64,000 nt of DNA from CAWUEX02 sp963921305 (GTDB taxonomy: Bacteria > Pseudomonadota > Alphaproteobacteria > Rhodospirillales > Rhodospirillaceae), in the NCBI GenBank assembly GCA_963921305.4, contig CAWUEX030000002.1, positions 3,596,001-3,660,000 of the forward strand, in the 5' to 3' direction. Positions 54,100 through 62,996 of the stretch are shown piece by piece (the first letter of the stretch is position 1; each line of letters opens with the position of its first letter). The translations under genes were made by a program, and so were the position numbers. Below the pieces are notes generated by a model. It had not been told where the DNA came from and searched no databases. It worked only from the letters and a program-made list of their open reading frames with translations.

Positions 54100-54726
54100 C
54101 TAGTGGTAGCCATCGTAGTACATGGCGCCAGACCGGCGTTCCTGATTGGCCGTCCCGGTTACGTTCGCTGAGTGCTTAATCCGGACCTTCAGGCTTTCGG
54201 TGTATTCGAGCAGCGATGTCCCCCAAAACAGCAGATGGTTCGGCGTAACGAGAGTAAGAAGAGTACCCGAACCATCGAAACCCTGCTTGTCCGAGGCCAA
54301 TCCGTCGGGGAAGTAGTTTGGACCTCCGGACGCCGTGAATGCAGACTTGCTGATTAGATGTCCCAAAAAGGCGCGGTCTCCGGACGCACAAGTTCGCGTG
54401 ATCTCCACAGGCGTACCGCCGTCAATGGTGATCTCGAACGTGGTCGTCTCGGCGCCGCCAGCGGTGGGGCCAACTACGGCACACAGGACGCCAGCACCGG
54501 AAGTAATATCGACTAGCGTCTTATAAGTGTCGGCGGTGAAGTCCGTATTGTCGTCAACACCGTTGTTCGCAAGCGGAGTCCAGAATGAAGAGACCGTTGA
54601 CGACCGGTTGTCCGTATAGTCGTTCAAGGCAATCGACTGAGCCTGTGCGATGCCCTTGGGCATACGTTTTGGGTCACTAAAATTCGCGGCTGAGCCAAGC
54701 GAAATCGTACACGTCGCTGTTGTCAT
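54100..54726 (-). CDS. Orphan protein of unknown function, phage-structural style
   Basis: A 208-residue acidic, Thr/Ser/Gly-rich protein without a signal peptide. It has beta-type segments such as TTFEITIDGGTPVEIT and FDGSGTLLTLVTPNHLLFWG that look like virion or tail-fibre proteins, but I recognise no family and no other phage gene adjoins. The ATG at 54726 follows an AGGATATCC stretch. A strong terminator follows. Confidence 0.5.
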   Translation of the reverse strand: MTTATCTISLGSAANFSDPKRMPKGIAQAQSIALNDYTDNRSSTVSSFWTPLANNGVDDNTDFTADTYKTLVDITSGAGVLCAVVGPTAGGAETTTFEITIDGGTPVEITRTCASGDRAFLGHLISKSAFTASGGPNYFPDGLASDKQGFDGSGTLLTLVTPNHLLFWGTSLLEYTESLKVRIKHSANVTGTANQERRSGAMYYDGYH

Positions 54727-54929
54727 ATTGAGGATATCCTCTGTTGAGCTATTGAAGAATACCGGTGAAGCGCGGCTAAAAAGGCCACGGCCCACCTTGC
54801 CGGTCAGCTGACAAAAGTAAGTGTTGATGGAGTTGTTTCAGCGGCAGCCATTTCGTAACCGGTGTTTCTTGGCTGCGGAACTGAGCTTATCCGTGCATCG
54901 CTGCTGATAGCGGCAGGACAGAGTCTATC

Positions 54930-54957
54930 AGTATATTTGTTAAAATACAAATATACT
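54930..54957. repeat. AT-rich perfect inverted repeat
   Basis: AGTATATTTG (54930-54939) and CAAATATACT (54948-54957) pair perfectly around an eight-base AT loop, between the glycosyltransferase-like gene and the orphan gene. It could be an operator for the orphan or a weak terminator of the upstream gene; I cannot decide. Confidence 0.5.
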
Positions 54958-54998
54958 TGTTATTCTAGAGCCTGACCTGTACCGTATACCAAACGGCA

Positions 54999-56606
54999 CT
55001 ATCTACCGATCTTCAGCGCCTCTACCGCGGCCTGAACGGCGGCGCGCCAATCTCCTTCGGAGCGCACCAGTTTTACCGCCGGGTACCAGGGCGAGGTGTC
55101 GCCATGTTCGAACCAATACCAGGGGCGGCCATAGGCGGACGGCAGGATGGCCGCCGTCGGCTTACCCAAGGCGCCCGCCACGTGCACCGTGGTGTTGGAC
55201 GTGGATAGCACTGCATCCATGGCTGCGGTCAGCGCGGCAAAACCATCGACATCGGTTGTGATATCGAGTTCCTCCACGCGCAGGATGGAAACGCCCGCGG
55301 CCTGCTCTGCCGCGGTGAGCTCCTCCGCCGTATCGCCGTACTGCAAAGAAACAAAGCGCACATCGTCACGTTTGAGAATCTCGACCCAGTGCTCGCTTAG
55401 GGACGTGCTTTTCGCATCCCCCGCCAGGGGATTGGCGCTGCGCCAGGAAATGCCGACGAGCGGCAGACCGTCCGCCGCATCCTTGAGACGCGACCGCAAC
55501 GCCTCGGCACGCACCGGGTCAGGCACAAGGTAGGGCACGGCAGCGGGAAACTGGCCCGGTGCGGCGCGGAGTTGCATACCGAGTTCACTGATGGTCGCCT
55601 GAACATCGATCGCAGCGCGGGCCTCTTCGTCGTCTTTGAGGTCATTCAACGACATCACGGCCATGCCAGCGAAGGAACGTTGAAACAGCGGCACCAACCG
55701 CGGGTCGCAGGCGATGGTCACCTGTCCGGCGCGAGCGACAAGCTCAGGGAAAAACCCGGCGGTGAGCACTTGCTCACCCAGGCCTTGATCTATCCACACC
55801 AGCAGGTGTTTGTCAGAAAGATCTTCTCCACTCCAATAGGGCGCCTGCACCAGATGCTGCCAGCTGGCGTAGGCCCAGGTGCGCAGGCGTGCCGCGTATG
55901 CCGGCCAACCTTGTGCGAACATCGACTGAGTGAGGAGCAGAACTCCGCTGCGATGCTGGGCGCGCGCTTCGTCTTGACGTGTTCCCTTGACCTGCGCAAG
56001 CAGTCGCAGGGCAGTATCCAGACGGCCCGTCTTCTCTTCCAACAACGCGAGGTTCGTCAGTGACGGCGGATGACCGGGCTGCAGATCTATCGCGCGTTCG
56101 AACAGATCGCGGGCCATACCTTCGTCGCCGGTTTCAAGCCGCCATTCCCCTTGCAGTGTGACTACCGACGGTGATTTTGGATTGAGCTCAAAAGCGCGGG
56201 AGAGCGCGGCCTCCGCAGCTTGGGTTTGACCCGCATTGCGCAAGTAGACCGCATAGCGTTCCTGCAGGGCGGCAACGTCATCGCGCTGGGCGATGGCTTG
56301 GCCCAGGGTCTCAGCCGCCAACGACCAGCGTTTGCGGGCGGCGTATGCGGCAGCGAGTTCGGCGAGAATGACGCCCTCATTTGGCATTTCATCGCGGGCC
56401 GCTTCAAGCCGCGTGACGGCCTGTTTGGCGTCGCGGGTGGCCAGGGCAATGCGGCCCAGAGTGAACTGCTCCCACGGTCCGAGATAGGTTCGCGCGCTCA
56501 GCTTGGCGGCGAGGTCTTGCGCGCGTTTGAGGTCTCCAGCCTCAAACGCAGCCTCCGTCTGTTGGCGAAGCTCAGGAGTGCCGATGGAGGGTTTGGATGA
56601 GGACAT
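54999..56606 (-). CDS. TPR-repeat protein with a glycosyltransferase-like C-terminus
   Basis: A protein of about 535 residues. The N-terminal half (about residues 10-230) is TPR helical repeats, for example AEAALSRAFELNPKSPSVVTLQGEW and ARDLFERAIDLQPGHPPSLTNLALL. The C-terminal half (about 270-535) resembles GT-B transferases near the heptosyltransferase type (VGISWRSANP, then STSNTTVHVAGALGKPTAAILP). It may move sugar onto a protein or polymer, but that is inferred. It is followed toward the left by an AT-rich hairpin. valS lies upstream on the same strand. Confidence 0.72.
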   Translation of the reverse strand: MSSSKPSIGTPELRQQTEAAFEAGDLKRAQDLAAKLSARTYLGPWEQFTLGRIALATRDAKQAVTRLEAARDEMPNEGVILAELAAAYAARKRWSLAAETLGQAIAQRDDVAALQERYAVYLRNAGQTQAAEAALSRAFELNPKSPSVVTLQGEWRLETGDEGMARDLFERAIDLQPGHPPSLTNLALLEEKTGRLDTALRLLAQVKGTRQDEARAQHRSGVLLLTQSMFAQGWPAYAARLRTWAYASWQHLVQAPYWSGEDLSDKHLLVWIDQGLGEQVLTAGFFPELVARAGQVTIACDPRLVPLFQRSFAGMAVMSLNDLKDDEEARAAIDVQATISELGMQLRAAPGQFPAAVPYLVPDPVRAEALRSRLKDAADGLPLVGISWRSANPLAGDAKSTSLSEHWVEILKRDDVRFVSLQYGDTAEELTAAEQAAGVSILRVEELDITTDVDGFAALTAAMDAVLSTSNTTVHVAGALGKPTAAILPSAYGRPWYWFEHGDTSPWYPAVKLVRSEGDWRAAVQAAVEALKIGR

Positions 56607-56673
56607 GTTTGCGGGAGTCTGGAGTGGTTGAGAGTTTTCAGCAAGTTTCGAAATGTAGAAAGTCCCCTGCATC

Positions 56674-56695
56674 ATTGTCCGCGGAAGCGGACAAT
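56674..56695. repeat. Hairpin A between the TPR-glycosyltransferase gene and valS
   Basis: ATTGTCCGC (56674-56682) pairs with GCGGACAAT (56687-56695). The four-base loop is GGAA. It lies downstream of valS beside a second hairpin. Confidence 0.6.
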
Positions 56696-56717
56696 CCATA
56701 CACGCGGGAGTTTATGG

Positions 56718-56740
56718 ATCACCCGCTTGAAGCGGGTGAT
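56718..56740. repeat. Hairpin B downstream of valS
   Basis: A perfect 11-bp stem ATCACCCGCTT (56718-56728) and AAGCGGGTGAT (56730-56740). It lies 11 bases past the valS stop and may end or attenuate valS transcription, but no T run follows. The repeat pattern could also be a REP-like element. Confidence 0.6.
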
Positions 56741-56751
56741 GACCGTTTAAC

Positions 56752-59403
56752 TTACGCCGCTTCAATGCGGCTGAGCGCCTCTTCCATCTTGGCCTTGGCA
56801 TCGGCGGCGGCCTGCATGCGCTCGCGATTTTCCTCCACCACCTCCGGCGGCGCCTTGGCGATGAAGCCCTGGTTGGAGAGCTTCTTCTCAATCTTGCCGA
56901 TCTCGCCGTCGAGCTTGGCGATCTCTTTGGTCAGGCGCGCGCGTTCTTGGTCAAGATCAATGACCCCGGCCAGCGGCAGCAGCAGAGTCAGATTGCCAGC
57001 AACGGCCTGGATGGCACCGGAGACGTCAGCGTCGTCGCCGACCGTGGCAATGGACTCAAGCCGGGCGTTGGCGAGCAGCAAGGCTTCGTGGGTTTTCAAG
57101 CGCGCCTCGTCAGCGGCGGTTGCGCCTTTGACACTGATGTTCAGCTTGGCGGACGGCGGCACGTTCATCTCAGCGCGGACCGAGCGAATGACGGAGATCA
57201 GGTCCACGACCCAATCCATTTCCTGTTCCGCGTCGGGCGCAGCGAGACCGGTGTAGTCCGGCCATTCCGCGTTGATCAAAGATGAGCCGCGGTTCTCATC
57301 AATATGCCGCCACAGCTCTTCGGTGACAAAGGGCATGATCGGCTGACCGAAAATGAGAATTTGATCGAGCACCCAGGCCGCAGTGGCGCGGGTCTCGGCT
57401 TTCGCCTTTTCGTCGTCGCCCTGGAAGACGGGCTTAGCGAACTCCAGGAACCAATCGCAGAAGGTGTGCCAGGTGAAATGGTAGAGCGCCTCGGCGGCTT
57501 CGTTGAAGCGATAGGCCTCAATTGCCGCGCCGACGGCGGTGCCGGCCTCTCCAGCTTTGGCGACGATCCAGCGGTTGAGCGTGGACGTGACGGACTTGGG
57601 ATCGAACGTCGCGCTCGGCTTGCACTCGTTCATTTCGCAGAAGCGGGCGGCGTTCCAAATCTTGGTGACGAAGTTGCGGTAGCCGGCGATGCGGCTTTCC
57701 GACAACTTGATGTCGCGGCCTTGCGCGGCCATGGCGGCGAGCGTAAAGCGCACCGAGTCCGTGCCGTAACTGTCGCACAGTTCCAAAGGGTCCATAACGT
57801 TGCCCTTGGACTTGGACATCTTCTGGCCCTTTTCGTCGCGCACCAGGGCGTGGATGTAGACCTCGCGGAAGGGCACGTCCTTGATGAAGTGCAGGCCCAT
57901 CATCATCATCCGGGCGACCCAGAAGAAGATGATGTCGAAGCCGGTGACCAGTACATCGCCGGGATAATAGCGTTTGAGCTCAGGTGTTTCCTCCGGCCAG
58001 CCGAGAGTCGAGAACGGCCACAGCGCCGAGGAGAACCAAGTGTCGAGCACGTCGGGGTCCTGGGTGAGTTCGACGGCTTTGCCGTAGTGTTTTTCGGCTG
58101 CGGCGTTCGCTTCGGCTTCGGTTTCCTCGACGAACACCTCACCATCGGGAGCGAACCAGGCCGGAATACGATGCCCCCACCACAGTTGGCGTGACACGCA
58201 CCACGGTTGGATGTTGCGCATCCATTCGAAGTAGGTGTTCTCCCACTGCTTGGGGACAAACTTGGTCTTGCCGGTTTCCACCGACTCTATGGCGGGCTTG
58301 GCCAGCGTCTTGGCGTCGGCAAACCACTGGTCCGTCAGCCACGGCTCGACAATGACGCCCGAGCGGTCGCCGTAAGGCACGACCATGGCGTTGTCTTCGA
58401 TCTTCTCCAGCAGGCCGAGCTCTTCCATGTCGGCGACAATAGCCTTGCGCGCCTCGAAGCGATCCAGGCCGCGATACTTCTCCGGCGCCTCGTCGTTAAT
58501 GGCGGCGTTTTCATCGAGCACGTTGATACGTTCGAGATCATGGCGGGCGCCAACTTCGAAGTCGTTGAAGTCATGGGCGGGCGTGATCTTCACCGCGCCG
58601 GTACCCTTTTCGGGATCCGCGTACTCATCGGCGACGATGGGAATGGCGCGGCCAACCAGCGGCAAAATACAATTCTTGCCGACGAGATCAGTGTAACGCT
58701 CGTCATCGGGATGCACAGCGATACCGCTGTCGCCGAGCATCGTCTCGGGCCGCGTGGTGCCGATGGTAATAAAGGTGCCGTCCTGCCCGTCCACCGGATA
58801 TTTGAAGTACCACATCTTGCCGGTGGTCTCGCGCTGCTCGACCTCAAGGTCGGAGATCGCGGTATGCAGTTTCGGGTCCCAGTTGACCAGGCGCTTGTCG
58901 CGGTAGATCAGCCCCTCCTTGTAGAGCTGGACGAACACTTTGGCGACGGCCTTGGACAGACCTTCATCCAGAGTGAAACGTTCCTTCTCCCAGTCCGGCG
59001 AGGCGCCAAGGCGGCGCAGCTGACGGATGATGGTGCCGCCGGATTCCGCTTTCCAGTCCCACACCTTCTCAACAAACTTGTCGCGGCCAAGATCGCGGCG
59101 GTGTACGCCCTGCTCGGCCAACTGCCGCTCAACCACCATCTGCGTTGCGATGCCGGCATGGTCGGTGCCGGGCTGCCACAGAGCGTCCCGGTCCTTCATG
59201 CGGCGGTAACGGATCAGCACGTCCTGGAGCGTGAAGGTCAACGCATGGCCGATGTGCAGGCTGCCGGTGACGTTGGGCGGCGGCATCATGATGGTGTACG
59301 GCGCCTTGTTGGATTGGGTATCGGCGGTGAAGGCACCGCTTTGCTCCCATTCGCCGTAGAGCTTTTCTTCCACCTCGGCGGGGTTGTAGGTCTTCTCAAG
59401 CAT
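56752..59403 (-). CDS. valS: Valyl-tRNA synthetase
   Basis: An 883-residue class I synthetase. The HIGH motif is PPPNVTGSLHIGHALT near residue 41, the KMSKS motif is QKMSKSKGNVMDPLE near residue 530, and an editing domain with EYADPEKGTGAVKITPAHDFNDF is intact. The C-terminus is the usual coiled coil (ARLTKEIAKLDGEIGKIEKKLSNQGFIAKAPPEVVEENRE). It diverges from the OGT-like gene. Confidence 0.97.
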   Translation of the reverse strand: MLEKTYNPAEVEEKLYGEWEQSGAFTADTQSNKAPYTIMMPPPNVTGSLHIGHALTFTLQDVLIRYRRMKDRDALWQPGTDHAGIATQMVVERQLAEQGVHRRDLGRDKFVEKVWDWKAESGGTIIRQLRRLGASPDWEKERFTLDEGLSKAVAKVFVQLYKEGLIYRDKRLVNWDPKLHTAISDLEVEQRETTGKMWYFKYPVDGQDGTFITIGTTRPETMLGDSGIAVHPDDERYTDLVGKNCILPLVGRAIPIVADEYADPEKGTGAVKITPAHDFNDFEVGARHDLERINVLDENAAINDEAPEKYRGLDRFEARKAIVADMEELGLLEKIEDNAMVVPYGDRSGVIVEPWLTDQWFADAKTLAKPAIESVETGKTKFVPKQWENTYFEWMRNIQPWCVSRQLWWGHRIPAWFAPDGEVFVEETEAEANAAAEKHYGKAVELTQDPDVLDTWFSSALWPFSTLGWPEETPELKRYYPGDVLVTGFDIIFFWVARMMMMGLHFIKDVPFREVYIHALVRDEKGQKMSKSKGNVMDPLELCDSYGTDSVRFTLAAMAAQGRDIKLSESRIAGYRNFVTKIWNAARFCEMNECKPSATFDPKSVTSTLNRWIVAKAGEAGTAVGAAIEAYRFNEAAEALYHFTWHTFCDWFLEFAKPVFQGDDEKAKAETRATAAWVLDQILIFGQPIMPFVTEELWRHIDENRGSSLINAEWPDYTGLAAPDAEQEMDWVVDLISVIRSVRAEMNVPPSAKLNISVKGATAADEARLKTHEALLLANARLESIATVGDDADVSGAIQAVAGNLTLLLPLAGVIDLDQERARLTKEIAKLDGEIGKIEKKLSNQGFIAKAPPEVVEENRERMQAAADAKAKMEEALSRIEAA

Positions 59404-59511
59404 CGCTAGGACTTTGAAATCATTTGATGTGTCTGGCTGGAGGTGGGTTTACCGTTGCCGGGCGCAAAGCGCAACGCCTCCCGGCATACGCTTGCAGGCA
59501 GAAAGGCTGGA

Positions 59512-60999
59512 ATGACCAAGGATTCAACGCCTGAGACCAGAGTTTCGGACGATCTGCTGGCCCAAAGCCGGGCGCTGGCGGAGCGCGGCCAACTTGCCGC
59601 GGCCTTGGACACGGTGGGACAGGCCCGGCGGGCGGCGCCGGAGCGGCTGGATATTCTGGGCTGGCAGGCCCTTTTGCTGCGCCTGGCCGGACACGCTGAT
59701 GAAGCCTTGCCGCTGCTGCACACCGTCACGCAGGCCGACCCGGGCGCGCTGGAGGGCTGGGGTCAGTTGATCCTGACGCAACAGAGTGACCCCCATGTCT
59801 CGCTGGCCGATCTGGCCAGCACCGCGAGGGCGGCGTGGGCCAACGCTCCCGTCGTAAAGACTGAGCCTTTGACCGCAACCAGGGCGCCGGATAAACGCCT
59901 GCGCCTCGCCTATGTGTCCGGCGATTTCAAAGAACATCCGGTGGCTTATTTTCTCGATGGCGTGCTCGACGCTCATGACCGGGACCGCTTCGACGTGCAT
60001 CTCGTCAGCACGTCAGCAAAAACCGACGCGCGCACGGAAGCGTTCAGGCAAAAGGATATCACTTGGCACGATATCAGCGCCATGGACGATGATAGCGCGG
60101 CGAAGACATTGCGCGGGTTGTGCATCGACATCGCGATCGATCTGTCCGGCTGGACAGCGGGCCATCGTTTGAGTGTGTTCCGCCGCCGCTTCACACCGGT
60201 GCAGATGACCTGGATCGGCTACTCGGGCACGACCGGTCTTAATGAACTGGATTACATCGTCTGTGACGACGTGGTGCTGCCGCCCGAGCACGAAGCCCAT
60301 TACAGCGAGACGCCGTTGCGCCTGGCAGCAAGCTACGTATGCCAGCCCTCGCCGATGGACTGGCTACCGGAGGAGTTAACCTCGACACCACGGCCCGACC
60401 CGAAAGCGCACCGCATTGTGTTTGGCTCGTTCAACAACCTGGCCAAGCTCTCTGATGAGGTCATCGACACCTGGTGTGCCGTGTTGAAACACGTCGCAGG
60501 GTCGTTGCTGGTGCTGCGCGCCCGCATGTTGACCGACCGCGACATCGCCCGCGCGGTGGGTCAACGCTTTGTCGCCCGGGGCCTCGATCCCAAGCGGCTG
60601 ATCCTGGAGGGCAATGATACTCGCAAGGGCATGTTGGGATCCTACCGGAAAATCGACATTGCGCTTGACCCGTTTCCTTACGGTGGCACGACAACGACGT
60701 TCGAAGCGTTGGCCATGGGCGTGCCGGTGATCACGCTGCAGGGGGCGCGCTGGACAGCGCGCGTGGGCGCGAGTTTCCTCACCGCGGTGGGACTGACGGA
60801 TTTGATCGCTGAAACGTCGGAGGACTACGTAGAGATCGCCGCCAACCTCGCCCAGGACTTGCCACGGCTCAAAACCTTGCGGGCCAGTCTTGCCGCGCAA
60901 ACGTTTGCATCTCCGCTGTGTGACACCGCCAGCTTCACACGGGATTTCGAAGCCAAAATCCGCGCCGCGTGGCAAAAAACCTCTGGCGGTTCTGATTGA
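59512..60999 (+). CDS. O-GlcNAc transferase-like protein (GT41)
   Basis: A protein of about 495 residues with a short helical N-terminus (one to two TPR-like units) and a GT41 C-terminus: LRLAYVSGDFKEHPVAYFLDGVL, FTPVQMTWIGYSGTTGLNELDYIVCDD and DPFPYGGTTTTFEALAMGVPVITLQG. Bacterial members transfer sugars from nucleotide donors onto proteins. The ATG at 59512 has an AAAGG site. It diverges from valS, and a TPR-glycosyltransferase lies on the other side of valS, possibly a functional pair. Confidence 0.85.
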   Translation: MTKDSTPETRVSDDLLAQSRALAERGQLAAALDTVGQARRAAPERLDILGWQALLLRLAGHADEALPLLHTVTQADPGALEGWGQLILTQQSDPHVSLADLASTARAAWANAPVVKTEPLTATRAPDKRLRLAYVSGDFKEHPVAYFLDGVLDAHDRDRFDVHLVSTSAKTDARTEAFRQKDITWHDISAMDDDSAAKTLRGLCIDIAIDLSGWTAGHRLSVFRRRFTPVQMTWIGYSGTTGLNELDYIVCDDVVLPPEHEAHYSETPLRLAASYVCQPSPMDWLPEELTSTPRPDPKAHRIVFGSFNNLAKLSDEVIDTWCAVLKHVAGSLLVLRARMLTDRDIARAVGQRFVARGLDPKRLILEGNDTRKGMLGSYRKIDIALDPFPYGGTTTTFEALAMGVPVITLQGARWTARVGASFLTAVGLTDLIAETSEDYVEIAANLAQDLPRLKTLRASLAAQTFASPLCDTASFTRDFEAKIRAAWQKTSGGSD

Positions 61000-61064
61000 T
61001 TGCGCGCACCCCGCGGGGCACACTGCGGCAAAATAAAACGCCATACTCCAAGACAGGGATCATC

Positions 61065-61811
61065 ATGAAACATTTGAAATCATTGACTCTTTTCGCAGTC
61101 CTTCTGGCCTGGGCCGGACCCGCCGCCGCCAACACTGGCGTGCTCGTATTCGGCGGCACGGGAAAGCTGGGCGGTGAAGTCGTGAAAGACCTGGTCGCCG
61201 CCGGTGAAGACGTGACTGTGGTGGTGCGTCCGACCTCGGACCGCTCGGCGCTGGAGCCGCTGGGCGTGGCGTTCGTGGTCGCCGACGTGCTCAACGAAGG
61301 TGAAGTAAGTGCGGCACTGAACTCAGGCCCCTACCGGGTGGTCGTCGACGCCCTGGCGCGCGACGGCGACACGGCGCCGGACTTTTACATCGACAGCATG
61401 AAGTACATGGCGGCGGCCGCTGCTGAAACCGGCGTGAAGCAGTTCATTCTGCATGGCTCGGTCGGGGCCGGATTGAGCCGCCCGGTCTATCCGCAAGAGC
61501 GCTGGGACGTGATGGGCCCGACCATTCAGGCCAAGGACTTTGGCGAACGGTATTTGATGGAAAGCGGCGTGCCTTACACCATCATCCGCAATCTGGTGTT
61601 GCTGCCACTGGAGGTGACGGAGTCCGGTGAAGTGGCCATCACCACCGATCAAACCAAACGTGGTGTGATCACCCGTGACGCCCTAGGCCGCCTGACCGTC
61701 GAGTGTCTGGACAACGATTCCTGCATCAATGAAATCTTCCATGCCTATGACGATGCCATCGATCCGCCGGGACGCTACAAGGCGGTGATGGAGAGCTTCC
61801 AGAATGACTAA
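61065..61811 (+). CDS. Secreted Rossmann-fold NAD(P)-binding protein, copy 1
   Basis: A 248-residue protein with a signal peptide (MKHLKSLTLFAVLLAWAGPAAA) followed at once by a NAD(P)-binding motif VLVFGGTGKLGGEVVKDL, as in NmrA-like or atypical short-chain dehydrogenases. There is no clear catalytic Tyr-Lys pair. The motif ILHGSVGAGLSRP is shared with copy 2. Export of a Rossmann protein without cofactor loading is unusual. The ATG at 61065 has an AGGG site. It overlaps copy 2 by eight bases. Confidence 0.78.
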   Translation: MKHLKSLTLFAVLLAWAGPAAANTGVLVFGGTGKLGGEVVKDLVAAGEDVTVVVRPTSDRSALEPLGVAFVVADVLNEGEVSAALNSGPYRVVVDALARDGDTAPDFYIDSMKYMAAAAAETGVKQFILHGSVGAGLSRPVYPQERWDVMGPTIQAKDFGERYLMESGVPYTIIRNLVLLPLEVTESGEVAITTDQTKRGVITRDALGRLTVECLDNDSCINEIFHAYDDAIDPPGRYKAVMESFQND

Positions 61812-62583
61812 GGCGTTCGTCCGTTACGTTGGCAGGTATGCGGCTGCAATCATCCTCGTCGCAGCGGTGCCTGCATCCGCCAATGAGGGGGTGCTGGTGT
61901 TCGGCGGCACCGGGGAACTGGGCCGCGAGGTGATCGAAGACCTGTTGGCGGCAGGTGAACAGGTGACTATCTTTGCGCGCCCGACATCGCAAACCGCAGA
62001 CCTCGAAGCGCAAGGCGTTGCCGTTCTGCAGGGGGACGTTTTGAATGAAGACGATGTCTCACGCGCCTTGAAGGCCGGTCCGTTCCGCGTGGTTGTCGAT
62101 GCCCTTGCCCGTGACCGGGGCGTCGACGCAGACTTCTATGACGTCAGCATGGACTATATCGCCAGCGCCAGCGCAGAGAGCGGAGTCGAGCAGATTATCC
62201 TGCATGGCTCGGTCGGCGCGGGCCTCAGCAAGCTCAGCGACCGGGTACGCGAGACCGAGATGAGCGACCTGATGGTGTCCAAGACCATGGGCGAACGGCA
62301 TTTGATGGAAAGCGGCGTGACCTACACGATCATCCGCAACTGGGCCCTACTGCCCAATGACATACGGGAATCTGGCGAGGCGTTTATGACTCCGGACCAA
62401 ACGGCGCGCGGACTGATTACCCGCGATGCCCTCGCCCGGTTTACGGTGCAGTGTCTAACGGACCCGATGTGCGAGAACGAAATCCTGCACACGGTCGACG
62501 ATGCGGTGGAGGCGCGCGAACCGTATATCAGCCGCCTGCGGGAGCAACGTGAATGGGAAGCGGAGCAGCGGCAGGGCGGATGA
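61804..62583 (+). CDS. Secreted Rossmann-fold NAD(P)-binding protein, copy 2
   Basis: A 259-residue paralogue of copy 1, with a signal peptide (ending PASANE) and VLVFGGTGELGREVIEDLLAAG. Shared segments: LALDRGVDADFYDVSMDYIAS-like, LHGSVGAGLS and LMESGVTYTIIRNWALLP. It overlaps copy 1 and the DUF2177 gene (ATGA), so three genes are co-translated. Confidence 0.78.
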   Translation: MTKAFVRYVGRYAAAIILVAAVPASANEGVLVFGGTGELGREVIEDLLAAGEQVTIFARPTSQTADLEAQGVAVLQGDVLNEDDVSRALKAGPFRVVVDALARDRGVDADFYDVSMDYIASASAESGVEQIILHGSVGAGLSKLSDRVRETEMSDLMVSKTMGERHLMESGVTYTIIRNWALLPNDIRESGEAFMTPDQTARGLITRDALARFTVQCLTDPMCENEILHTVDDAVEAREPYISRLREQREWEAEQRQGG

Positions 62584-62996
62584 AGCCCTACCTCATCGCC
62601 TATGCAAAAACCGCCGCGGTGTTCCTGCTGCTGGACGCCATCTGGCTGGGGTTCGTCGCCACATCGTTCTTTCAGGAACAGCTTGGTCACCTGCTGCGCG
62701 ATGACATCAACTTAGGAACGGCGCTGATCTTCTATCTGTTCTATGCGGTGGGGATCGTCATCTTTGGCGTGCGTCCGGCCCTCGCCCGGGATTGCGCCTC
62801 ACCGGTCAAAACCGCGGCGGTTTTTGGCGGGCTATTCGGGTTCTTCGCCTACGCCACCTACGACATGACCAACTTCATCACCCTGCCCGGCTGGCCGGAA
62901 ATTGTGGTCTTGGTGGACGTGACCTGGGGTACTTTTGCTTCCGCCGTAGCTGCCGTAAGTGGCGTGTGGGGACAAAAGAGCTTCAGCCGGACTTAG
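62580..62996 (+). CDS. DUF2177 family membrane protein
   Basis: A 138-residue protein with about four helices of the DUF2177 family. Typical are TAAVFLLLDAIWLGFVATSFF and FGFFAYATYDMTNFITLPGWP. Function is unknown. It overlaps the second Rossmann gene by four bases. Confidence 0.82.
   Translation: MKPYLIAYAKTAAVFLLLDAIWLGFVATSFFQEQLGHLLRDDINLGTALIFYLFYAVGIVIFGVRPALARDCASPVKTAAVFGGLFGFFAYATYDMTNFITLPGWPEIVVLVDVTWGTFASAVAAVSGVWGQKSFSRT

Noticed and set aside
58207..59409. 400-codon plus-strand frame opposite valS
   Set aside because: It is antisense to valS, which is firmly identified.
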